Below, piece by piece: positions 1 to 5,922 of a stretch of DNA of 13,759 nucleotides. The first letter of the stretch is position 1, and each line of letters starts with the position of its first letter. Where the stretch lies: positions 1 through 13,759 of the forward strand of contig JAFGNI010000069.1 of assembly GCA_016927095.1 (NCBI GenBank), in the 5' to 3' direction. A model generated the notes under the pieces. It was given only the letters and a program-made list of their open reading frames with translations, did not search any database and was not told where the DNA came from. Position numbers and translations under genes: made by a program. The DNA comes from Anaerolineae bacterium. GTDB lineage: Bacteria > Chloroflexota > Anaerolineae > B4-G1 > SLSP01.

Positions 1-211
1 CATGCTCACCGATGGGTTCCTTGACCATAAGCAATCCCTTGCTCCTCTCTTGCGGAACCGCTAAGAGGTCCGCCTGATCGCGAAGGCCACCCTCCGTCTG
101 GCATTGGGCCCTGGTTCTCGGCACCGGGTTCCCCGTCCGCGCCAGACGATCCGCTGTGGCGAACGCTAGGCGTTTGGGAACGGAGCTCGGTTCGTGTACG
201 GAGGAGTCTCC

Positions 212-1078
212 CTATGGTCTCCGCACTAGAAGCCACCGGGTAGCCAAACGTGTCCAAAGCATCATCAGGCTTGTCGGGACGATTCCGAAGGTGAAGATGA
301 CCCCATACACGGCTAGCGCCAGGACTGAAGCATTCGCCTGAATGTAAGCATTGATCGCAGAGACGAAGAGATTCCCCAGGTAGTGCACGATCATGGCTGG
401 CAGCAGGCTATCGGCCTTGAGTGTGACATAGCCATAGAACAGGCCCAGGACGGCTGCCCACACGACCTGGCTTACTGTCCAGATCAGTGGACGCCCTTCC
501 AGGACAGAGAGGATATGCCACAAGCCGAAACACAGAGCGGTGAAGAGGATTGCCTTGCGTTGGTCATGGACACGCAGAAAGGCCGCCAAGATCACACCAC
601 GCCAGACAACTTCCTCGAGAATCGATGGCAGTGAAATCACCCAGCTCATCGAGCGGGGCGGCAGTTCGTCGGCAAGCACGAACGAACTGCGAATGAAGCT
701 CCAGTTAACCTGCAAACCTTGTGCCGAGCGGAAAGCCAGCACACCGGCAGCCTGCGACAGCGACTGGATCAAGTAGCAGGATAGCCCCAGTAGGACCAAA
801 CCCAGCAGGGGCCGCATCTTGGTCAGGCGGATCTCGGAAAGGTAGTCGCCATACCGATGCCCTTCTCCCGGGAAACCCAGCACAAAAGGTGCCACGACGA
901 AGACCGTCAGGATGTGGGGCAACAGTGTTGTCCAGGGCGGGGGAGCTTGAGTGTAGTCCTTCAATTGCAGGATCAAGCTCAGTGCGATTGTGACCAAGAT
1001 GTTGCACACAACCCAGAGCACAACGACCAGAAGTGTGAAGAGCCAGGGCTTTCTGTCTAGATGCAAGAGGGACTTCAT
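212..1078 (-). CDS. CPBP-family intramembrane metalloprotease (Abi/CAAX-protease type)
   Basis: This is a 288-residue multi-pass membrane protein of the CPBP (CAAX protease / bacteriocin-processing, 'Abi') family. These are intramembrane metal-dependent proteases whose bacterial substrates are mostly unknown. Three family motifs are visible: EEVVWR (E155, E156, R160), FGLWH (F184 to H188) and HYLGN (H232 to N235), which together form the presumed metal site. Hydrophobic segments lie near residues 12-37, 52-70, 90-112, 145-170, 176-192, 198-220 and 225-272. The reading frame stays open upstream to 1171. I chose the ATG at 1078 because a perfect AGGAGG sits 6 bases ahead of it, and because the extra 31 residues are polar and unlike the family. 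All key residues are present, so it is probably functional. It stands alone: the next recognisable gene upstream is more than 1 kb away. Family assignment is firm; substrate and role (maturation, immunity or stress) are unknown. Confidence 0.9.
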   Translation of the reverse strand: MKSLLHLDRKPWLFTLLVVVLWVVCNILVTIALSLILQLKDYTQAPPPWTTLLPHILTVFVVAPFVLGFPGEGHRYGDYLSEIRLTKMRPLLGLVLLGLSCYLIQSLSQAAGVLAFRSAQGLQVNWSFIRSSFVLADELPPRSMSWVISLPSILEEVVWRGVILAAFLRVHDQRKAILFTALCFGLWHILSVLEGRPLIWTVSQVVWAAVLGLFYGYVTLKADSLLPAMIVHYLGNLFVSAINAYIQANASVLALAVYGVIFTFGIVPTSLMMLWTRLATRWLLVRRP

Positions 1079-1084
1079 AGCTAT

Positions 1085-1090
1085 CCTCCT
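1085..1090 (-). promoter_or_regulatory. Shine-Dalgarno AGGAGG that fixes the CPBP protease start
   Basis: On the minus strand a perfect AGGAGG stands 6 bases before the ATG at 1078. No comparable site precedes the longer possible start at 1171, so this decides the start codon. Confidence 0.8.
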
Positions 1091-1746
1091 AAAGACCCGA
1101 ATCCTATCGAGGCACCCGCCTATCGAGTAGACCGAAGCACTTCGGCCTATCTGCCGGGTCTGACATACCAAATGGGTTCGGCAGAATGTACCTGACTGGC
1201 TGACTCATACAGACATCCGACGGTCGCACATGGAGCGCCGCCAAGCCGATCTCGTGTAGGTGGAAGAGGTTCGCAAGTACATCCACTATGCAGCGCAGGT
1301 CCCTTTCTGTCAAGTCTGAGACGACAGCGGATGTATTTCAGGACATAGAAGCATAGTCGAAAGATAGCCAGCACGGTGCTAGTGTGCCAGCAACTCGAAG
1401 GCGCTAGATGTGGTCATTGCATGCCACGGGGGGAAAGGTGCCAGATCCGCGGGGCCGCGACATCATTCGCCGCCTCCGCGTCGGGAATGAGCTTCTACAG
1501 TATGACCCGCTTTGCCACACTTCTAGTGGTTGTGCCGTCTAGCTGTCCTTTGGCGATGGCCAAGGAAGAGAAGCCCCGCGATTATGTGAGGCGTCGTTAC
1601 TCTGATTGCTGGCAGGGAATAGGCGGACCTGAAGCTCGAAATGCATCGAGAGACGGGGATCTGAGTTGGGTCTATGACCCGAACCTACTGCAAGTGGGGC
1701 GCACCACAGCCGCCACGAGACGCGGAGCTATCGAGGCACAGGCAAT

Positions 1747-2031
1747 CTACCCCTGGGGAAACCGCGGTCGTACCGGCGGGCGCCGCCAGTCCGTGCGGTT
1801 GAAGAGCCCCGTGATGTTCGGGTCATCCGCCTCGTGGTCGGTGTAGAACTCCTCGCCCCCGTCGGTGACCCAGCGGTGCTGCCACTGGTTGGACCCCGTC
1901 TCCACCTCGCCGATGTGCGGGTTGAGGTACGCCTCCTGATTCATCATCGTCAGGCAGGCGTCGTTCTAGATCTCGGCGTTGGTCCAAGCCCGGCGGTGGT
2001 CCGTGATACAGACATCTTTGGGCGTTGAACG
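1747..2031 (-). pseudogene. Broken gene fragment with in-frame TAG, family not recognised
   Basis: The minus strand from 2031 down to 1747 translates into a continuous, compositionally normal protein sequence, rich in Trp, Asn, His and Asp, broken by a single TAG at 1966-1968. It reads ...TDHRRAWTNAEI, stop, NDACLTMMNQEAYLNPHIG..., and continues with TGSNQWQHRW, GGEEFYTDHEADDPN and FNRTDWRR. Both sides of the stop share one frame and one style, and a single TGG-to-TAG change would restore a Trp. Downstream of the stop an ATG opens a 66-codon frame, but it has no ribosome site and lacks a normal N-terminus. A further TAG at 2032-2034 ends the frame upstream. I read it as a truncated relic. I do not recognise the family and assign no function. 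Confidence 0.6.
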
Positions 2032-2090
2032 CTACCAGTGCGCCATATGCGAGACAACTACAGCGCTGAAAACGGGTTCTGGACGCCTAC

Positions 2091-2107
2091 GTGCAACTGG
2101 GTTGCAC
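2091..2107. repeat. Perfect 7-bp hairpin/palindrome in non-coding DNA
   Basis: GTGCAAC, three bases TGG, then GTTGCAC form a perfect inverted repeat about 120 bp beyond the stop codon of the monooxygenase gene (minus strand). There is no T-run, so an intrinsic terminator is not well supported. It could equally be a protein-binding palindrome. Confidence 0.35.
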
Positions 2108-2223
2108 ACTGGATCTAGGGGTCTCAGCCACAAAGGCTGCGCACCTGGATTGTACGATCCCATGCTCGCGACGGATCCTTCCCAAGTACGCTCAGGACGC
2201 CGTCGCCTGCGGCAATGTCCCTC

Positions 2224-3051
2224 CTAGTTCGGCGGCCCGCGGCGTATGTCGTCGAGGCTCTCGATCTCCATCGTCATGAGCTCGGTGGCGCCAAGTTCGC
2301 GGCAGAGCTCGCGATAGGCGGGATCCGGTCGATCAGGCAAGATGATCTCGCCAGGGCTATCGGTATGGCTGTCGTAGTAGTTCAGAAGCGCGCGCAGCTC
2401 CCCTTCGAGCGTATCCGTCGCCTGCTCGCCTTGAGGGCCCGGGTATTCCGGGAACAGCGCAGGCCAGGAAGGCATGATACCGTCCCACTTGGCCCCGCGG
2501 CGGAAAGGCTTCTTGTGGGGCCACCAGCAAGCCATCACAAGGGGAATGCGCGGCTGCTGCACAGGAAGGACCGACAGCTTGCCCTCGTTCACGGTGAAGA
2601 ACTCCCCAGAGAAGGTCACGGCCTCACCGGACCAGAGGCCCGCGATGATCGCCAGTGCTTCGTCGTATTTGCGCCCCAGGGCCTTCGGCGCGTAGGTGCC
2701 GCCGTAGGCCTCGTACTCGTGGGGCGTGCCGAGGCCGAGGCCCAGCAGCAATCGACCATCGGACAGGTGGTCGAGCGTGGCCGCGACGCGGGCGATGCGC
2801 CACGGCTGCTGCGCAGGTGCGGGCGTGATCCACGTGCCCAGGCGAATAGCCTCGGTCTGGACCGCGATGGTCGCCAGAACGGTCCAGGGATCTGAGTAAA
2901 GGTCGTACGGTGAAAAGGAGTCGCTGACGTAGACGCCGTCCCACCCCGCCTCTTCGGCAGCGACCCCGTAGGCGACCGCCGTCTTCACGTCAAAGGCGCT
3001 CCCATTCTTCAGCCAGACACTGTGCTTGAGCTCCGCTTGCTGCGGCAGCAT
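2224..3051 (-). CDS. LLM-class (luciferase-like) flavin or F420-dependent oxidoreductase
   Basis: This is a 275-residue cytoplasmic TIM-barrel enzyme of the luciferase-like monooxygenase superfamily. Members use reduced FMN or F420 to oxidise or reduce small molecules. Visible family features are EEAGWDGVYVSD (residues 33-44), a typical second strand of the barrel, ATIAVQTEAIRLGTWITP (60-77), and the signature TLDHLSDGRLLLGLGLG (92-108) followed by the EYxxYG stretch (112-117). GRKYDEALAIIAGLWSGE (126-143) and FTVNE (152-156) follow as usual. It is somewhat shorter than many members (about 300-350 residues) but has a complete core. The ATG at 3051 is supported by AGGAG 6 bases upstream (3058-3062). 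A consensus promoter overlapped by a dyad operator-like element lies directly upstream, so the gene is probably separately controlled. The substrate, and the choice between FMN and F420, cannot be read from the sequence. Confidence 0.9.
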   Translation of the reverse strand: MLPQQAELKHSVWLKNGSAFDVKTAVAYGVAAEEAGWDGVYVSDSFSPYDLYSDPWTVLATIAVQTEAIRLGTWITPAPAQQPWRIARVAATLDHLSDGRLLLGLGLGTPHEYEAYGGTYAPKALGRKYDEALAIIAGLWSGEAVTFSGEFFTVNEGKLSVLPVQQPRIPLVMACWWPHKKPFRRGAKWDGIMPSWPALFPEYPGPQGEQATDTLEGELRALLNYYDSHTDSPGEIILPDRPDPAYRELCRELGATELMTMEIESLDDIRRGPPN

Positions 3052-3069
3052 GGTATTCTCCTATCGCAT

Positions 3070-3099
3070 ACATTTACACTATTATTATAGTATATATGT
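3070..3099. promoter_or_regulatory. Long dyad, probable repressor operator over the -10 box
   Basis: The element reads ACAT, 4 bases, ACTAT, TATT, ATAGT, 4 bases, ATGT. The outer (ACAT/ATGT) and inner (ACTAT/ATAGT) arms are exactly symmetric about 3084/3085, and two of the four intermediate positions also match. It covers the -10 hexamer, part of the spacer and the presumed transcription start. A dimeric repressor (TetR, GntR or MarR type) bound there would block the promoter. No regulator gene is adjacent in this window, so the cognate protein is unknown. Confidence 0.5.
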
Positions 3100-3112
3100 T
3101 TGTATTTGTCAA
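3084..3112 (-). promoter_or_regulatory. Consensus sigma-70-type promoter of the LLM oxidoreductase
   Basis: On the minus strand TTGACA (3112-3107) is followed by exactly 17 bases and then TATAAT (3089-3084): both hexamers and the spacing are perfect. Transcription should begin near 3077, giving a leader of about 25 nt. The site sits in the only strongly AT-rich patch of this GC-rich window. Confidence 0.85.
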
Positions 3113-3212
3113 AAATGCACGACATGGAGGGCTGGCGGGCGCAGGAAATCAGTGACTGGGGATGCGATATAGGAGCGTCAGCGGACTGGGCAGCGTGAGG
3201 GGGAGACGACGC

Positions 3213-4403
3213 CTAGATGCGTTGAGCGTGGAGCTGCAGCCACTGCAGGATGTCCCGGCGGCGGAGCATGCCCACGAGTTGGCCGTCCAGGAGCACAGGA
3301 AGTTGGCGCACATCCGAAGCCGCGAGCTTGTCCAGCGCCCGCTCCACGTCGTCACCGGGTGCCACGGTGATCAGCTGGTCCGCCAGGGTCATCACCTCGC
3401 GCACCGCCGTCACGCCCCACGCCTCACGCGTGATCCGCCGCACATCGGCTAACGTCACCAGGCCCACAAGCCGGCCCCGGTCGACCACGGGCAGCGCGTC
3501 GTCGCCGGTAGCGAGCATCTGATCGTTGAACAGGTGCGCCAGCGACAGCGCCGGATGGCACGTCGGTGGGTTGGCGCGCATCAGCTGCGAGACGGCGACG
3601 CCCCGGAGCACATCGCGGATCACGACCTGCTGGTAGCTCTGGGCCGAGGCGTTCTTGAGGAACCAGCCGATGAAGGCCAGCCACAGACCGCCGCCCAGCC
3701 CCGTGCCCAGGAGGGGGACGCGCAGTCCGAAAGCCATCGCGATCCCACCGAAGATCAACCCCCAGGCGAGGGCCCGGGCCACAGCGACCGCTAGCCGGGT
3801 TGCCAGGCGCAGGTTACCCGTCAGCGCCCACAACGCCGACCGCAGCACCCGTCCCCCGTCCAACGGCAGGCCGGGGATAAGGTTGAAAAGGCCCAAGCTG
3901 ACGTTGACCGAGCCCAGCCAGACCACCAGCGTCTGGAGTGGGCTGAGGCCCGCCACCGCAGCGACGGGATTGCGGGTGCTGAACCCCGTGGGCAGCAGGC
4001 TCAACCAAGTGATCAAGAGCAACATGCCCCCCAACAGCAAGCTGACCAGCGGCCCCACGACGGCGAGCAGGAACTCCGACGCCGGGGATTCGGGTTCGCG
4101 TTCGAGATCGGAGACGCCGCCGAAGAGGTGGAGCGTGATATCCCGTACAGGAATGCCGCGCGCTCGCGCTACCAGCGAGTGGCCAAGTTCGTGGGCCAGG
4201 ACGGACCCGAAGAAGACCAGTGCCGCGAGGATGCTCGTAGACCAGACAAGGAGCGTGCCCCAGTTCGGGTGCATGCCCCGGAAGGTCTGGCTGAGGTTGA
4301 TCACGACCAGGAGCAGGATCACGAACCAGCTCCAGTTCACACGGATGTCGATGCCGAACAGCGTGCCGATGCTGACCGAGGTCGCTATTCTCCCAGCACG
4401 CAT
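3213..4403 (-). CDS. Site-2 protease (M50) family zinc metalloprotease with two CBS domains
   Basis: This 396-residue intramembrane protease belongs to the S2P/SpoIVFB-like group, which cuts transmembrane segments of regulators or anti-sigma factors. Numbered from the chosen start, the zinc site HELGH is at residues 71-75 in a membrane helix. The second motif NLIPGLPLDGG is at 174-184, with Asp182 as the third ligand. About five or six hydrophobic segments are visible before residue 250. Two CBS domains follow at about 270-325 and 333-390 (the second with REVMTLADQLITV and RRRDILQWL). CBS pairs usually bind adenine nucleotides and could tie proteolysis to energy state. A GTG at 4409 is possible, but GGAGG abuts it. 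The ATG at 4403 has the same GGAGG at 6 bases, so I chose the ATG. The metalloprotease-like gene lies 108 bp upstream on the same strand, making an operon possible. The substrate is unknown. Confidence 0.93.
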   Translation of the reverse strand: MRAGRIATSVSIGTLFGIDIRVNWSWFVILLLVVINLSQTFRGMHPNWGTLLVWSTSILAALVFFGSVLAHELGHSLVARARGIPVRDITLHLFGGVSDLEREPESPASEFLLAVVGPLVSLLLGGMLLLITWLSLLPTGFSTRNPVAAVAGLSPLQTLVVWLGSVNVSLGLFNLIPGLPLDGGRVLRSALWALTGNLRLATRLAVAVARALAWGLIFGGIAMAFGLRVPLLGTGLGGGLWLAFIGWFLKNASAQSYQQVVIRDVLRGVAVSQLMRANPPTCHPALSLAHLFNDQMLATGDDALPVVDRGRLVGLVTLADVRRITREAWGVTAVREVMTLADQLITVAPGDDVERALDKLAASDVRQLPVLLDGQLVGMLRRRDILQWLQLHAQRI

Positions 4404-4409
4404 CCCCAC

Positions 4410-4414
4410 CCTCC
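4410..4414 (-). promoter_or_regulatory. Shine-Dalgarno GGAGG deciding the M50 protease start
   Basis: GGAGG on the minus strand is 6 bases from the ATG at 4403 but directly touches the GTG at 4409, which would leave no spacing. It therefore favours the ATG. Confidence 0.65.
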
Positions 4415-4502
4415 CTTGCCGGCGCCTACCACGCCGTCTCTCGCCATGCCCGCGCCTACTGCGGCACCGGCCCCTTGGCTGTGCAGGTCAAGACCCCAGA
4501 GC

Positions 4503-4524
4503 GCCGGTGACCTAGGGCACCGGC
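4503..4524 (-). repeat. Inverted repeat spanning the stop codon of the metallopeptidase-like gene
   Basis: GCCGGTG and CACCGGC form a 7-bp stem around an 8-base loop that contains the TAG stop (4514-4512). No T-tract follows, so it is at best a weak or attenuating terminator between this gene and the M50 protease gene downstream. It may let the two be transcribed together at different levels. Confidence 0.35.
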
Positions 4525-5798
4525 ATGCCCGCGTCGACTGGAGACGTCACATCAGCCGTACCATACACGACGGCTGCGCCATCCACAGCTTCGGACAACA
4601 GCGCCTCCAGGAAGACGCCCTCTTCGAAGATAGCGGCCTTCCAGCCAAGCGCAAGTCGATCCAGCAGGTAGGCCTGTGCCATCCCGCTGTAGTAGAAGCG
4701 ACCATCGCCGTGGCGCCCCGCCGTCCGCTTCACCTGCGCGACTTCGCTGCGGTAGCGGTTGGGGTAACCGTTGTAGGACCTGAAGTCCGCATCAGCGTCC
4801 ATGGCGCCGACGGGCACATAGGAGGGTGGATCGGCGCGCACGCCTTCGTAAGCCTCCTCCCACATGCGGAGCTCGCTGTACTTCGCCAGCCCCTCCACCC
4901 ACTCGCGCTGCCGCTCATAGTCGATGAGCGCCGGGTCAAGCTGGGCGTCTTGGCGACGCGCCTCACGCTGCGCCAGGAAGGTGCGGGCACGCTCACGGGC
5001 CTCGTCATCGCTTTCCGCGCGGAGCCCTTGGACCAGCAGATCGAGTTCTACTTGCCAGGCGGCCTCGAAAGCCTGATCCTCCCAGGGATAGCACCCCTCC
5101 TGCGCACGCTGGACGCGTTCCCCCGCTATGAGCCGCTCAGGCGCAACGCTGCCCTGGTAGGCGTGGAACGCTTCGTGGACGATGGCCATCAGATAGCCGT
5201 CGCTGCCCTGCAGCAGCAGGCTCGCCGCCAGCCGGTAGGGGAAGATGTCGCGCAGCACCGGCGGCAGATCCTTGTGGAACTGCTCGTAGAGCATGATCCG
5301 CGTCCATTCCTGCGTAGCCATGCTGGATGCCCAGAGCTCGCCGATCTGTACCGTGAAGGCCTGGGGCGTGACGTCGCCACCAGGCAGCGGCGCGCGATAG
5401 ACCTGCCCGCCGCCCTGCACGGAAGCCACCACCGGCGCCATGCCGTCTATGGGTTCCCACGGGTTGCCAAACTGCTGACCGTCGGGCACCCGGCGCCATC
5501 CCGCCGGAGGATTCGGATGGCCCACAAGGTAGACGAAGGCCTCATCGTAGGTCACCAGCGGAATGGGCACCTCGTGCCAGCCGGGGCGATCCGCGGAAGC
5601 GGGCCAGACCTTGTCCCCAAGCCCATCTATCAGATGAGCAGCCTCCGCCAGATGCACCTGGGCACGCTCACCCAGCGTTCCCGGCATAGCCGGTGAGGTG
5701 GGCAACGATCGATTGCGTATCGCGGTGACAACCAGGGCGCCGACCAGCAGCGCCGCCACCGCCACAACACCCCAACCTAGTATTGCTCTCAGAGACAT
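4512..5798 (-). CDS. Membrane-anchored HExxH metallopeptidase-like protein
   Basis: This is a 428-residue protein with one N-terminal membrane helix (about residues 7-26) followed by Arg residues, then a large soluble domain that is probably extracytoplasmic. The core shows IVHEAFHAYQ: H208, E209 and H212 fit an HExxH zinc site, with E209 as catalytic base. About 90 residues later WVEGLAKYSE (E302) has the look of the third zinc ligand in gluzincin-type peptidases. Between them is a charged helical stretch (about 245-300), which also fits that fold. I do not recognise a named family, and peptidase activity is inferred from the motif only. The ATG at 5798 has AGGA 6 bases upstream and a TATAAT box 32 bases away. 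The gene is divergent from the multiheme cytochrome and precedes the M50 protease on the same strand. No signal-cleavage site or lipobox is evident, so it is probably anchored through the N-terminal helix. Confidence 0.7.
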   Translation of the reverse strand: MSLRAILGWGVVAVAALLVGALVVTAIRNRSLPTSPAMPGTLGERAQVHLAEAAHLIDGLGDKVWPASADRPGWHEVPIPLVTYDEAFVYLVGHPNPPAGWRRVPDGQQFGNPWEPIDGMAPVVASVQGGGQVYRAPLPGGDVTPQAFTVQIGELWASSMATQEWTRIMLYEQFHKDLPPVLRDIFPYRLAASLLLQGSDGYLMAIVHEAFHAYQGSVAPERLIAGERVQRAQEGCYPWEDQAFEAAWQVELDLLVQGLRAESDDEARERARTFLAQREARRQDAQLDPALIDYERQREWVEGLAKYSELRMWEEAYEGVRADPPSYVPVGAMDADADFRSYNGYPNRYRSEVAQVKRTAGRHGDGRFYYSGMAQAYLLDRLALGWKAAIFEEGVFLEALLSEAVDGAAVVYGTADVTSPVDAGMPVP

Positions 5799-5829
5799 AT
5801 CAGATCCTTGGTACTAGTTTGCATGGGGG

Positions 5830-5859
5830 ATTATACCAGCAAGGTCGGAGCGCCGGCAA
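5830..5859 (-). promoter_or_regulatory. Extended -10 promoter for the metallopeptidase-like gene
   Basis: On the minus strand TTGCCG (5859-5854), 18 bases, then TATAAT (5835-5830). The -10 box is preceded by TGG, giving the extended TGnTATAAT form. Transcription would start near 5823, about 25 bases before the ATG at 5798. Confidence 0.6.
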
Positions 5860-5881
5860 CCGTAAGTCGGTTATATCGTTG

Positions 5882-5887
5882 TATAAT
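5882..5887 (+). promoter_or_regulatory. -10 box for the multiheme cytochrome gene
   Basis: A perfect TATAAT lies 35 bases before the ATG at 5923. The predicted transcript start near 5894 gives a short leader containing GGAGG (5911-5915). No good -35 hexamer is visible at 16-18 bases upstream (region around 5858-5865), so an activator or an alternative sigma factor may be needed. The box lies back to back with the minus-strand promoter at 5830-5859. Confidence 0.5.
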
Positions 5888-5922
5888 GGACGTAGCGCCG
5901 CTTCAGTGAGGGAGGTCGACAT

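Larger units (their letters stand above)
1079..2223. other. Gene-poor stretch with decayed coding remnants
   Basis: About 1.1 kb carries no intact gene that I can support. Open frames exist on both strands but read as low-complexity or Arg/Pro/Ser-rich shadow translations without a ribosome site. Two minus-strand pieces look more protein-like: 1747-2031, annotated separately as a pseudogene, and 1104-1337, whose translation faintly resembles the catalytic-loop region of a protein kinase. The plus frame around 1448-1538 gives a short sensible-looking peptide before a stop, but I cannot place it. No transposase, tRNA or terminal inverted repeats were seen. The stretch is best read as the debris of at least one lost gene. 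Confidence 0.5.

Noticed and set aside
1..28. Possible start of a gene leaving the window on the minus strand (ATG at 28, MVKEPIGEH, with AAGGG 7 bases upstream).
   Set aside because: Only nine codons are visible and the ribosome site is modest. It needs the sequence beyond the left edge.
1376..1846. A 156-codon plus-strand open frame.
   Set aside because: No ribosome site, unnatural composition, no family resemblance, and its 3' part is antisense to the pseudogene fragment.
4128..5696. A 522-codon plus-strand frame opposite the M50 and metallopeptidase-like genes.
   Set aside because: It is an antisense shadow produced by high-GC codon bias. The minus-strand frames carry real motifs (HELGH, HEAFH) and ribosome sites.
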